From Rossellomorea arthrocnemi (GTDB taxonomy: Bacteria > Bacillota > Bacilli > Bacillales > Bacillaceae_B): a DNA stretch of 64,000 bases. The notes under the pieces were generated by a model that was given only the letters and a program-made list of their open reading frames with translations, was not told the DNA's origin and did no database searches. Below are positions 35,340-44,176 of the stretch, piece by piece. The stretch lies in the NCBI RefSeq assembly GCF_904424705.1, contig NZ_CAJGBF010000011.1:86266-150265 (forward strand), given 5' to 3'. The translations under genes were made by a program, and so were the position numbers. Each line of letters starts with the position of its first letter. The first letter of the stretch is position 1.

Positions 35340-36715
35340 TTAGAACCCTCCTTAATAGGAATAAACAGTTGTATAATCGTTCCTTTTCCGATTGTACTCT
35401 TCACCTGAATATCACCTCTGTGTGCTTCAACCAGCTCTTTTACAATTGATAGTCCAAGCCCTGATCCCCCATGTTCTCTAGAACGAGACTTTTCAACGCG
35501 ATATAAGCGTGTGAAGATATTCGGAATTTCATCTTCAGGGATACCGATACCTTCATCTTCAAGCGAGAAGATAGCATTCTTCGAGTCAGAGGTGACAGTA
35601 AGAGTAACCATCGTATCTTTATTTGAATATTTCTTAGCGTTATCCAGCAGATTCAAGAAAATTTGTTCCAGACGTATCGGATCTGCATAGATGACCATGT
35701 TAGTTGTACAATCTACAAAATGTAATTGAATGTTTTGATTAACAAATGCCGGCTTAACCTTCGTATATAATCTATTTAATAAAGGCCCAATTTCCACTGT
35801 TTCCTTGTAAATAGTAAAGGTATTTTCATCAAGCTTTGCAAGTTCAAAAAGATTTTCCACTAGCTGGACAATTGTACCGGTCTCCTCCTCGATAATTTGA
35901 AGATATTCCCTTCGCTCCTGCTCCCCGATTTCTTTTCTCTGTGCAATAGTAGTATAACCTTGCACGTAAGTTAGAGGAGTTCTAAGTTCATGAGAGATAC
36001 TTGCTAGAAATTCAGCTCTCTCTGCTTTTATTGTCTTTAGATCATCAGACAACTTTTGTATGGCTTGAGACAATTGGCCAATTTCATCATTTCCTGCTTG
36101 AGGAAGCAAAACATCATAATCTCCTCTATTGATTCTCTCAGTTGCAGACTTCATTTTAATTAGGGGCCGGGTTAAAATCTTGGAAAGAATAAAATGAATA
36201 ATAATCATTAGGGCTAAACTAAGCCAGCCTGCAATTAGAAAGTGAGAGTTTAGTTCCTTGATTAACTTTCTTAAAGGACCAGTGGGTTTAAACATAAAGA
36301 TATAACCTTCTTGAGAATTTGCACGATAGGAAGACACAGATACAATGTAATCGTCATTACGGTAGTCATTTTTTAGCATATTGCTATTGGGATAGGAAGC
36401 TACAAAAGTTTTCTCTATAACCCTTACCATTCCATCTGAAACCTTGTCCGAAGCAATAATGATATTCTTTTGTTTGTCAGTAACAACAACAATTGCACTT
36501 GTTTTTGATTCCATTAGGGCTATATGCTGTAGGGTTTGCTGAGTATAGTTATCCTCTAATACGTCGCGATGACTTTCACCTCTTGATTGAATGGAATTTA
36601 TTTCTTCATCTATTCTACTGTTCACGATACTTTCGTGGAGAAAAATCAAGATGAAAACAACCAAAATAAATACTGCGATCGTGAAATATACCGTTAACTT
36701 GGTAGATATCTTCAT
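35336..36715 (-). CDS. Membrane sensor histidine kinase (copper block A)
   Basis: About 459 residues: helix 1 (about 10-28), an extracytoplasmic sensor of about 130 residues, helix 2 near 165-185, HAMP, H-box ASISHELRTPLTYVQGY, N-box LLDNAKKYS, and G boxes DEGIGIP and GGSGLGLSI. ATG at 36715 is chosen over an upstream TTG because TGAGG lies seven bases before it. The gene order is kinase first, regulator second. The signal is unknown; metal stress in the envelope is inferred from neighbours. Confidence 0.9.
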   Translation of the reverse strand: MKISTKLTVYFTIAVFILVVFILIFLHESIVNSRIDEEINSIQSRGESHRDVLEDNYTQQTLQHIALMESKTSAIVVVTDKQKNIIIASDKVSDGMVRVIEKTFVASYPNSNMLKNDYRNDDYIVSVSSYRANSQEGYIFMFKPTGPLRKLIKELNSHFLIAGWLSLALMIIIHFILSKILTRPLIKMKSATERINRGDYDVLLPQAGNDEIGQLSQAIQKLSDDLKTIKAERAEFLASISHELRTPLTYVQGYTTIAQRKEIGEQERREYLQIIEEETGTIVQLVENLFELAKLDENTFTIYKETVEIGPLLNRLYTKVKPAFVNQNIQLHFVDCTTNMVIYADPIRLEQIFLNLLDNAKKYSNKDTMVTLTVTSDSKNAIFSLEDEGIGIPEDEIPNIFTRLYRVEKSRSREHGGSGLGLSIVKELVEAHRGDIQVKSTIGKGTIIQLFIPIKEGSK

Positions 36716-36744
36716 TATCAAACCTCAATTCTGAACTATTAATA

Positions 36745-36779
36745 AGTTTACATTTTATTTTTGAAGATAGTGTGCAGTT
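36745..36779 (-). promoter_or_regulatory. Direct-repeat promoter of the histidine kinase operon
   Basis: Minus strand: AACTGCA, 4 bases, ATCTTCA, 11 bases, TAAACT. The -10 is identical to that of the lgt promoter at 29591. It implies positive autoregulation of the two-component system. The divergent ydhK copy lies 36 bp away. Confidence 0.55.
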
Positions 36780-36814
36780 TTAACAGTTAACTCTAGCTTA
36801 TAAATAGTTTTTGT

Positions 36815-36849
36815 TTCTACATATATTTTGCATATCTACAGGGTAAAAT
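36815..36849 (+). promoter_or_regulatory. Direct-repeat promoter of ydhK
   Basis: TTCTACA, 4 bases, TTTTGCA, 11 bases, TAAAAT. Same architecture as the other copper-block promoters; no -35 box. Confidence 0.6.
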
Positions 36850-36880
36850 TTTAATGAAACGTAAGTAAGGAGGAGTCAAC

Positions 36881-37483
36881 ATGACAATCAAAAGAATTGC
36901 TTTGCTTTTCGTAACACTATCTATTCTTGTTCTAGGAGCTTGTTCTAGCAACAACGGAGAAAAGACAAAAAACAACGAAAACCAAAGTGATCAAGAGAAG
37001 ATGGAAGAAAAAGAAGAAATGGATGATATGGACCATGGTGAAATGAATCATTCTGGTTCGGGTGAAGTTCCAGAAGGCTTGAAGGAGGCAGAAAACCCTA
37101 AATATGCAGTAGGAAGCAAGGCTATTCTCGAGACGGAACATATGCCGGGGATGAAAGGAGCAGAGGCGACTATCCAAGGTGCTTATGACACTGTAGTATA
37201 CACTGTTACTTATTCGCCTACAAACGGTGGTGAAAAAGTTAAAAACCACAAGTGGGTCATCCATGAAGAATTAGAGAACCTCAGGGAAGAACAATATAAG
37301 CAGGGAGATGAAGTCGTATTAAATGCCAACCACATGGAAGGAATGGATGGTGCTAAAGCCACAATTGATTCAGCTGAAAAAACAACCGTCTATATGGTCG
37401 ATTACACCCCAACGGATGGCGGAGAAGACGTGAAAAATCATAAATGGGTTACCGAAAGTGAGCTGTCATCCAAAGAACAATGA
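36881..37483 (+). CDS. ydhK: YdhK-family lipoprotein with two DUF1541 repeats
   Basis: 200 residues: lipobox LGAC, an acidic and Met/His-rich linker (MEEKEEMDDMDHGEMNHSG), then two near-identical DUF1541 modules (about 78-132 and 145-195), each with HMPGMKGAxA or HMEGMDGAKA and a VxNHKWV ending. The Met/His motifs suggest extracytoplasmic copper or silver binding. It is transcribed from the shared direct-repeat promoter, divergent from the kinase operon, and followed by a terminator. Confidence 0.85.
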   Translation: MTIKRIALLFVTLSILVLGACSSNNGEKTKNNENQSDQEKMEEKEEMDDMDHGEMNHSGSGEVPEGLKEAENPKYAVGSKAILETEHMPGMKGAEATIQGAYDTVVYTVTYSPTNGGEKVKNHKWVIHEELENLREEQYKQGDEVVLNANHMEGMDGAKATIDSAEKTTVYMVDYTPTDGGEDVKNHKWVTESELSSKEQ

Positions 37484-37490
37484 TATACGA

Positions 37491-37536
37491 AAAGAGCTTA
37501 TCCGTACATTTTAAATGGTGGATATGCTCTTTTTTG
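37491..37536 (+). terminator. Terminator after ydhK
   Basis: AAAAGAGC ... GCTCTTTTTT stem with an additional weak inner pairing; T-run at the right. Confidence 0.6.
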
Positions 37537-37616
37537 TAAACTATTACCAAATTTAGAATAATTTCTAGTTTAAAAAGTACAGTAGTGGGTGAAAAAAATA
37601 ATAAGGAGATGATTTT

Positions 37617-38195
37617 ATGATGAACGGCGGAGGTATGGGCGGTGGCTTTTTTGGAAGCGGATTTCAACATCTTTTAGATAGAGACACGCAACATGTCCTT
37701 AATAAAGCATCAGATTGGGTGAAATCCTTTTGCGATGAAGCCGGGGTACCAATTAACTTATGCGGGTTTTCTGAATCAAAAAAGATATTTAAGTTTAACC
37801 CACAACTGGATCGCCGATTCCTTATGAAGCTTAAAATGGACGGATTTTATTACAATACTAAAGAAGACCAAATCGAATTTAGGACATTGTTAAATAGTAT
37901 TGATAAAAGGTCGCCTTTTGTAGAAAGTTCTTCTCTTGCATCCAAGCAATTGGCTGATAAGTTTTACTACGCCACTAATGGATTGCCTTCACATTTGAAT
38001 AAAATTTTATATGAAGCAACTGCATTAGCAGCAAAATGTGGGAGCGATTCTATAGATGAAAATCACCTTTATGAGGCGTTTAATAAGCTTGAATTTTCTA
38101 CACGTCCGTTTGTCTCCAACCCTTTTACTGTAAATAATTTCAATATTGTTGAAGCGTTTGAAATTGAGAAGCTTAGAAGTAAAGATGCGAATTAA
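37617..38195 (+). CDS. Chimeric ORF: SHOCT-protein leader fused to C-terminal half of TniB ATPase
   Basis: 192 residues. The first 14 (MMNGGGMGGGFFGS) look like the start of a small Gly/Met-rich SHOCT-type protein such as often follows copper genes. From residue 16 the frame matches the part of TniB/TnsC-type AAA+ transposition ATPases beginning at Walker B (FQHLLDRDTQHVLNKASDWV), then LCGFSESKKIFKFNPQLDRR and the C-terminal helical lid (LADKFYYATNGLPSHLNKIL). Walker A is absent, so ATPase activity is unlikely. A deletion or transposition event appears to have fused the genes in frame with a good ribosome site (AAGGAG). Confidence 0.7.
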   Translation: MMNGGGMGGGFFGSGFQHLLDRDTQHVLNKASDWVKSFCDEAGVPINLCGFSESKKIFKFNPQLDRRFLMKLKMDGFYYNTKEDQIEFRTLLNSIDKRSPFVESSSLASKQLADKFYYATNGLPSHLNKILYEATALAAKCGSDSIDENHLYEAFNKLEFSTRPFVSNPFTVNNFNIVEAFEIEKLRSKDAN

Positions 38196-38529
38196 GGATT
38201 GTTTGCTGCGCATACATTCGGTATCCGTTTTCGGTACTATTAGGCTTTGGAATTAAGCCTAAACGCTCGTAATATCGATGTTTGGGGAAATACGAGAGAA
38301 GTTTTAAAAAAGTACATGTACCAATTACAAAAAATCATTAGAAACATTAATTGAAAGAGAACTTTTAGCTTTGCTACTTCAAGAATTAAATTCCATTGTT
38401 GGAAGTTCTACTGCAACTTGTATAGAAGGTGGCTGACAAATGCCAACTAAAAAGGGGTAGGTTACTCCATTAATACCTTATTGCTTTAATTAAGAGATGA
38501 TGGTGTATCTTAAATAAATATCTTAATCA
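38196..38529 (+). other. Gap without recognisable gene, 38.2-38.5 kb
   Basis: Short coding-like scraps only (for example KSLETLIERELLALLLQELN at about 38335-38395). Probably eroded DNA beside the TniB remnant; no RNA or repeat seen. Confidence 0.35.
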
Positions 38530-38824
38530 TGAGGAGTGTATTAAAAGAAATGTAAAAGAAGATTTAGGTTTAATGTTAAATTCTCTACAATTATTTGGTG
38601 TGTATTCTGGTCTGGAATTAAATACGAAGCCAGAGAAGGGTGAAGATGAATATCATACTGATGCAATTGGATATTTATGTACGGACTACGAAGGAGAAGT
38701 AACGCCTGATGAAAATCAAGCAATTGAAGCTGGACTTTTCAAATTAGATCAATTGCCTGAAGAAACAGACCCTTTTATTAAGAAAAAGTTAATTGAATTA
38801 AAAGGGAAGTTTGAAAAATATTGA
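38530..38824 (+). pseudogene. Nudix hydrolase, C-terminal fragment
   Basis: The frame NHEECIKRNVKEDLGLMLNS-LQLFGVYSG, then YHTDAIGYLCTDYEGEVTPD and LFKLDQLPE is typical of the second half of small Nudix hydrolases, starting within the Nudix box (EECIKRNVKEDLGL ~ EEAAxREVxEELGL). The N-terminal half and start are missing. An internal ATG could express 83 residues but without the catalytic box. Confidence 0.65.
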
Positions 38825-38911
38825 GTGTAAAGGATAAAACTCTTTGGGTTATCGACACATCTCCGTTTACATAGTTAAGAGACATATTTAGGTTAGTTCT
38901 TATTAAACTAA

Positions 38912-39245
38912 AGAGTGCGTGCGACAAGTTCTGCTATAAGCGTTGTTAAGCGTGAAAAGCAGGGAATTTAGTATTTGAATTCCAACTTTACAACCGAGGA
39001 TGGGAATGACGATTCCATGTTACCCAAACCATTCCGTCAATACTCCTGCAAGCGTTATAACTGGTAGGTTATAGGGTTTGAAGCACAAGTCGAGTCGGCA
39101 GAACGAAGGCTGAAGTCTACAAGCTATGCTAAAGGATATGCCACACTGCTGAAAAACTAGAAATGGTCAAAGAAGATGACCATGAAGTTGCTAAGGGGAT
39201 CCACCTGATAAGGAGGCCACCCTAAATGAACGTAGGCTATAACTA
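38912..39245 (+). mobile_element. Group II intron 5' (domain I) fragment
   Basis: Begins GTGCGTGCGACAAG, a typical group II intron 5' end, and continues with structured non-coding sequence rich in short complementary arms (GGGAATTTAGTATTTGAATTCC; AAGCACAAGTCGAGTCGGC; CCACACTGCTGAAAAACTAG; CACCTGATAAGGAGG), as in intron domain I. No reverse transcriptase or domain V follows, so it is a 5' remnant. Confidence 0.55.
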
Positions 39246-40224
39246 AAGAACATAAATTAGCTTCTAATACAATGCCCATTATTTTTAAGATGCCAATCAT
39301 TAAAGCTTTAAAAGAAGATTCTATATTGCGCGTTTACTATGGGAACAACTTAATGTTTTTATTTCACGAAAAAAAATAGCTTTTTTTGCTTTAGTGAAAT
39401 TTTCATTAAATTCATCGTAAGGGATACCACATTCAGTTTTTCTTGAATTTATAATCGCATGGTTTTTACTTGAAAAAGGTCGAGATATTATAGGTAAAAG
39501 CAAGTTCATTCCTCCATTCTAAAAAGGTATAAATTAATAGAGGATAAATATTCCTGTAATTTCATTAGTAATATATGGGGGATATTTTAAAAAAGGATTT
39601 CGGATAAGGTTTACAAGCCTATGAGAAAGAAGCCTTTCTACCCCAGTGATGGCAGACAGGCTTCAATGAGTACAACTATTCGAGAGACAAAAGGCAAGTG
39701 GAAACCTTTTTACCTCTCTTAAGTAATCATAACCAAGTTATTTAGGAAGTACTCTTATTCTTAAAATATTGAAAAAGGAACCGACCTAGTAATCGATTCA
39801 TTTATAGAGGGAGGAATCATAATGTTTGATCAGGTGGAGGTGAAGGACATAAACAAAGCGTCGCCGTCAATCCTGGAGGAGGAGAAGGGCGATCCAGGAG
39901 GGGGACAAGGTCATATATCACTGGAATTGAACTGATTAATTTTTAAATGAGTTGGGGTCCACGGACCTATTATAATAGCTACGGTTGTTACCTTGTCTAT
40001 TTTTGTAGTCATTTCTCTTTTCTAAGAAAGATGAATGAGGGGATACTTAAAGAGTTTTTTAGAGTGTTCAGTATAATATTGGTTCTTGGGGCATGTGCTT
40101 TAGCTATTTATAACTCGGCAATGAACTCATTGAAGTAAAGCATCTTTCGAGGGTGCTTATTTTAATTTTTCATAGAAATCTTTCCATTGAACATAATAAA
40201 AGGGTAGAAGGGAGGTATTTAAAA
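39246..40224 (+). other. Low-information stretch with small ORFs and hairpins
   Basis: About 1 kb with no recognised gene. Seen: a hairpin GAAGCCT/AGGCTTC at about 39631-39666; a small ORF at 39822-39935 (MFDQVEVKDINKASPSILEE) with a good GGGAGG ribosome site, while a Gly-rich reading GGGEGHKQSVAVNPGGGEG is visible in the next frame; and a 63-residue ORF at 39947-40138 with one helix (FSIILVLGACALAIY) and no ribosome site. None is well supported. Confidence 0.3.
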
Positions 40225-40389
40225 ATGGCACAAAATGATATACAAGAATGCATTACTGAGTGTGAAGCAGCACTTACACATCTAAACAATGCTATGGGAA
40301 AAATGGGTCATGCGAAGTCAAAAGAAAAATTACAACATGCAACAACAGATTTACAAGAATGTATTAGCGCTTGTCGTGAAATGTTATAA
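40225..40389 (+). CDS. Small helical Cys-containing protein
   Basis: 54 residues, MAQNDIQECITECEAALTHL then NNAMGKMGHA and LQECISACREML. Two C-x3-C pairs (ECITEC, ECISAC) near the two ends of a helical hairpin could bind metal or form a disulfide. ATG at 40225 follows GGGAGG. It has its own terminator, so it is probably a real gene. Family unknown. Confidence 0.6.
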   Translation: MAQNDIQECITECEAALTHLNNAMGKMGHAKSKEKLQHATTDLQECISACREML

Positions 40390-40410
40390 GAACTTAATAC
40401 TTAATCTCTA

Positions 40411-40437
40411 ACCAACCTTATTTGAGGTTGGTTTTTT
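40411..40437 (+). terminator. Terminator after small Cys protein
   Basis: 8-bp stem ACCAACCT / AGGTTGGT followed by TTTTTT. The second intron begins right after this T-tract. Confidence 0.75.
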
Positions 40438-40440
40438 ATG

Positions 40441-41790
40441 TACGCCAGGCATGGCGGCTATCTAGGTGGTGAAAGTCCACTGTGGGGGTACACATCAACC
40501 AACCACTAGAGAAGCGCAAGGTACTTATCGTGAGGTAAGGGGTGAAGGAAGCGTGTATCAAAATCTTGGCTCGACGAATAGAAATCTTATACGAAGGCTT
40601 TGTAGGTGGATGAGGCTCCATAACAAGTCAAAGTCCGATAAGATGAACGTAAACCCTGCGTAGTAAATCGGGCTAGCAAAGAGGAAAGATAGTCGTCTTA
40701 CCCTGGGAGATCTCACGGACAGCTCTGGAGTCACCTACTGAGAAAGCTGGTCGGAATAGGTTTATCGTGAGGAGTTAGCCGAAGCCATAGTAGCGAAAAA
40801 TCAGGAAGGGATGAACAATTTATAGTGTTTCTACACCACAAATGCACGGAAGATATACTTCTGAATGTGTTAATGAGGAGAGTATGAGCGTATCTCAAAG
40901 AATACTCAAAAGAGAAGTGTCTTGCCGTCACGTGAGAGGAAAGGGAGAAACGAGTGTGAAACTTTTAGAAGAAATCTTAAATAACCAAAACATGAATCGA
41001 GCTTATATGTGTGTGTATCGCAATAAAGGTGCAAGTGGAGTAGACTGAGTGAACGTGGAGGAACTGAAGGAATATCTAAAAAAACATAAGGATGAAATTC
41101 GCTTTCAAATCCGGAAAAGAAAATACCAGCAAGCACCAGCACTGCGAGTAGAAATTCCAAAAGAACGGGAAAATGCGTAAATTAGGTATCCCAACGGTCG
41201 TCGACAGAGTGGTACAACAAGCAATTAGTCAAAAACTGAGTCCAATCTTCGAAAAGCAATTCAGCAAATACAGCTACTATGGTTTCCGACCAGGAAGAAG
41301 CTGTGAGATGGCCATCATTCAAGCTCTGGAGTACATAAACGACGGACATTAATGGTTAGTAGGCATTGACCTAGAACGATTATTTGATACCGTTCATCAC
41401 GAAAAATTAATGAGAATCATCTCCCATACGATTAAAGATGGGGATGTCATTTCCTTTATTCGGAAATATCTCGTCAGTGGTGTGATGGTATGTGGCAAAT
41501 TTGAAGACACGTCAGTTGGAACACCACAAGGACGCAACCTTAGCCCACTTCTAAGCAACATTATGTTAAACGAATTGGACAAGGAATTAGGCAAGAGGAC
41601 TGCGTTTCGTTAGGTACGCAGACGATAGCCTTATCTTCGTTAAAAGTGAAAAAGCAGTGAATAGGGTTCTTACATCTATCTCAAGATTCATCGAGAAGAA
41701 ACTTGGATTAATGGTGAATATATAGAGGAGCAGAATAGCACGCCCTAGTAAAACAAAGTTTCTGGGATTTGGTTTTATTATGACCCCTTA
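40441..41790 (+). mobile_element. Degenerate group II intron with truncated reverse transcriptase
   Basis: Structured 5' RNA (GGTGGTGAAAGTCCAC, GTGAAGGAAGCGTGT, TTGGCTCGACGAA, CCCTGGGAGATCTC) leads into a maturase-type reverse transcriptase frame. The element stops near 41790 without the maturase/thumb region or domains V and VI. It lies immediately after a Rho-independent terminator, the preferred insertion context of group IIC introns; the class was not otherwise established. Confidence 0.7.
40884..41790 (+). pseudogene. Group II intron reverse transcriptase (LtrA-like), broken
   Basis: Pieces in several frames: LLEEILNNQNMNRAYMCVYR-NKGASGVD then stop, VNVEELKEYLKKHKDEIRFQ, RKLGIPTVVDRVVQQAISQK, YYGFRPGRSCEMAIIQALEY, VGIDLERLFDTVHHEKLMRI, GTPQGRNLSPLLSNIMLNEL and RYADDSLIFVKSEKAV. 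The YADD catalytic motif is still visible, but there are at least three stops and two frame changes, and the C-terminal maturase domain is missing. It is not functional. Confidence 0.8.
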
Positions 41791-41912
41791 AAGAGATTGC
41801 TTTTTCTGAATTCCCATTTTTTTCTCTAAGAAATTAGAAAACGTCACTTTTCTATTAATCTAATGGTATATATCTTTCCTACTCGGTCAATGCTTTTACT
41901 GAGGAGGGGAGA

Positions 41913-42644
41913 ATGATGATTAAACAAGTTTTTTCCATATTGGTTTATCTTTTTTTCATAATCTTTTATTCTATTAATCATGTTGACGGAAATAATGGGA
42001 TGGAATTAGAAAAAATGATGGATGTTGCTCATAAAAACAATATTACAACCACTTCCTGGCAGGTATATATGAAAACGAAGTTAGGAAATGCAAAGGATAT
42101 CGAAGAAGTGTATGAAATAGTAGAAAGTACAAAGTTGAGATTTCCTTTTGTGAAAGAATGGACAGGTTTTGATCGAAAAATCCATCATTTTACAATAGAA
42201 GGTAATATCAGCAATACCTCAAGTAAATTACTCCGTAAAATTCAAATTTATGCTTATAAGAATGATGATCGATATCAATTGTTTTTAACTTTGGAAGCAA
42301 CTGGAGATAAATGGGATAAAAAATTATATGAAAGTATGTTAAGAGAAATTGAGATGTACACTGATGTTGAGGATGAGTATTACATATTACAAGGATTCGT
42401 AACGAAGAAACTGGATATGGAGGAATCCGCAAAAAAAATTTTAAATGATTTTCAAGCTAATTACGTTGAAGGTCTTAATGAAGACGAGTTTCTTTCAATT
42501 TCCGCATACAATTCTAACTGGCAAAGCAGAATTCCATCTAGGAATGATAAGAATATGAATTTACAATTGGGATTCCGTTATAATTCAGGTTTGAATAAAA
42601 CGAATATAACGATGGGCTCACCCATTATAGTTTCCGAGTATTAA
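41913..42644 (+). CDS. YwmB-family secreted protein
   Basis: 243 residues with an N-terminal signal or anchor helix (about 5-20) and a two-lobed alpha/beta domain. The ending ITMGSPIIVSEY and the region KLRFPFVKEWTGFDRKIHHF are typical of YwmB-like (DUF1779) proteins of spore-formers. Function is not established; related YwmB genes lie near cell-wall and sporulation genes. GAGGGGAGA precedes the ATG. It lies in the scrap zone with no operon partner. Confidence 0.7.
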   Translation: MMIKQVFSILVYLFFIIFYSINHVDGNNGMELEKMMDVAHKNNITTTSWQVYMKTKLGNAKDIEEVYEIVESTKLRFPFVKEWTGFDRKIHHFTIEGNISNTSSKLLRKIQIYAYKNDDRYQLFLTLEATGDKWDKKLYESMLREIEMYTDVEDEYYILQGFVTKKLDMEESAKKILNDFQANYVEGLNEDEFLSISAYNSNWQSRIPSRNDKNMNLQLGFRYNSGLNKTNITMGSPIIVSEY

Positions 42645-43315
42645 TAACTTTTGGGGATAGACAGTTATAGTGGTCTTGCCGACATATCGCGGATTTGATT
42701 AATACGATTTCCGGGATTAAACCTCAGGATCTATATTCCGGGTTTTATATAACTGAAGTTTTAAGGCCTCTATAAGACAAAATTTCAATTAATATACATT
42801 TTTGCTTTGGTTTGGGTGAAGAGTAAGGATTTAGAAGACACTAAACTCATTCGGTATTTAAGGGATTTTGCTGATTCGTGTCGCCGATGTACAGAGGCTT
42901 GCCGACAAGATTCAAAAAAACAGATTTACATTGCTCGAATTAATACAAAATAAATGCTCAAATTAATGTAAAGTATGCATTTGGAGAACTGGAACCATTT
43001 ATTTTCAAGATATTAACATCTCTTTTAGAGGTTCCAGTACGTAAACATTCGCTAAGCAAATTTCGACATAAAAATGAAAAGCTAATTGTACCAGTAAGAT
43101 CCTTTGACTGAGAAAAAATAGTAACTTATAATTGCCGATTAATAGCTTTATATAAATAGGTAGAAAAGAATATGTTATATATTCCGATCGGTCCATTCAT
43201 TAGGAGCGCTTCTTTCCGTGTCGGGTCATTTAATAAAATTGATTGAAGACCAAGGAGTCGCTCAAACAAGAGTGGCTCTTTTGTTTAGAAAAATAATAAC
43301 ATAAATAAAAATAGA
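42645..43315. other. Gap of worn coding sequence, 42.6-43.3 kb
   Basis: No intact gene. A fragment at about 42805-42953 (DLEDTKLIRYLRDFADSCRR then CTEACRQDSKKQ) resembles part of a Cys-rich helical protein, and another at about 42975-43110 (LTSLLEVPVRKHSLSKFRHK) is unassigned. A weak hairpin (GGAGTCGCTC ... GAGTGGCTCTTTT) lies at about 43254-43284. Confidence 0.35.
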
Positions 43316-43317
43316 CT

Positions 43318-43352
43318 TTCTCCATACTTTCTTCAAATATTTTAATTAATAT
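43318..43352 (+). promoter_or_regulatory. Direct-repeat promoter of copper block B
   Basis: TTCTCCA, 4 bases, TTCTTCA, 11 bases, TAATAT. Both repeats match the consensus fully. It drives the CcdA-like gene and probably the downstream ctaG and two-component genes. Confidence 0.65.
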
Positions 43353-43382
43353 TAGCTGTGAAGAAATGAATAGGGTGATAAT

Positions 43383-44117
43383 ATGTACGATTTTTTTTCG
43401 AAAGTAAGCAATATTTTATCCGAGCCTTTTTTAAATCTAACATACGGCACTGAAGGAATACCTATATTGTTTGCTTTTATATTAGGGATTGTAGGTGCAC
43501 TCGCACCATGTCAGTTCACTGGAAATATAGGGGCTATCACACTTTACGGAAACAAATCTTTGCAGAAGGGGCTGGCGTGGTCAGAAGTCGTCTTTTTCAC
43601 CTTAGGGAAAATCCTCACCTTTACAGTCATAGGATTGTTAGCCTGGTCTTTAGGTAATGAATTTCAAAGAGATATTATCCCGTTCTTCCCTTGGATGCGA
43701 AAGGTAATTGGCCCAGTTTTATTATTTGCTGGTTTGTTTATGGTAGGAATCATCAAGCTAAGAGGGACCTTAACGTTATTAAAAATCCCAAGAGAATTTA
43801 TTAAAGAAGGAAAATTAGGTTCCTTTTTAATGGGGGTTAGCTTTTCGTTAGGGTTCTGTCCAACCATGTTCGTATTATTTTTCGTAAGTTTAATGCCGGT
43901 TGTGGTATCAACTTCCTATGGTTTTGTTTTGCCTAGCATATTCGCAATCGGAACAACTCTTCCTCTATTTATTGCTATATTTCTAATTTGGTATTATGAG
44001 GCTGGTGGGACGGTAATGAAAAAAGGGAGAAAAATTGGTTTGGTTATTCAAAGGACTGCTGGAGTAATCATGATTCTTTTAGGGGTGGTTGATACATTAA
44101 CTTATTGGGCAATCTAA
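43383..44117 (+). CDS. CcdA-like membrane protein (cytochrome c biogenesis / thiol transport)
   Basis: 244 residues and six helices. LAPCQFTGNIGA in helix 1-2 and GFCPTMFVLFF in helix 4 are the paired Pro/Cys motifs of the CcdA/DsbD-beta and related sulfite-exporter-like families. It ends GVVDTLTYWAI, as does its decayed paralogue at 32949-33682. It could carry reducing equivalents or a copper-thiol species across the membrane; the exact role is unknown. ATG at 43383 follows AGGGTGATA. First gene of block B. Confidence 0.8.
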   Translation: MYDFFSKVSNILSEPFLNLTYGTEGIPILFAFILGIVGALAPCQFTGNIGAITLYGNKSLQKGLAWSEVVFFTLGKILTFTVIGLLAWSLGNEFQRDIIPFFPWMRKVIGPVLLFAGLFMVGIIKLRGTLTLLKIPREFIKEGKLGSFLMGVSFSLGFCPTMFVLFFVSLMPVVVSTSYGFVLPSIFAIGTTLPLFIAIFLIWYYEAGGTVMKKGRKIGLVIQRTAGVIMILLGVVDTLTYWAI

Positions 44118-44176
44118 CTACCTTTTTTCTTGAAATTTCAATTTATCTAGAGATAACTTAGAATGAGGGAGAATGA

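Noticed and set aside
37617..38195. Functional TniB/TnsC ATPase
   Set aside because: Walker A and the whole N-terminal half are missing and the leader derives from another protein type.
39630..39710. Two hairpins as a riboswitch
   Set aside because: No conserved aptamer sequence was recognised and no gene with a ribosome site follows directly.
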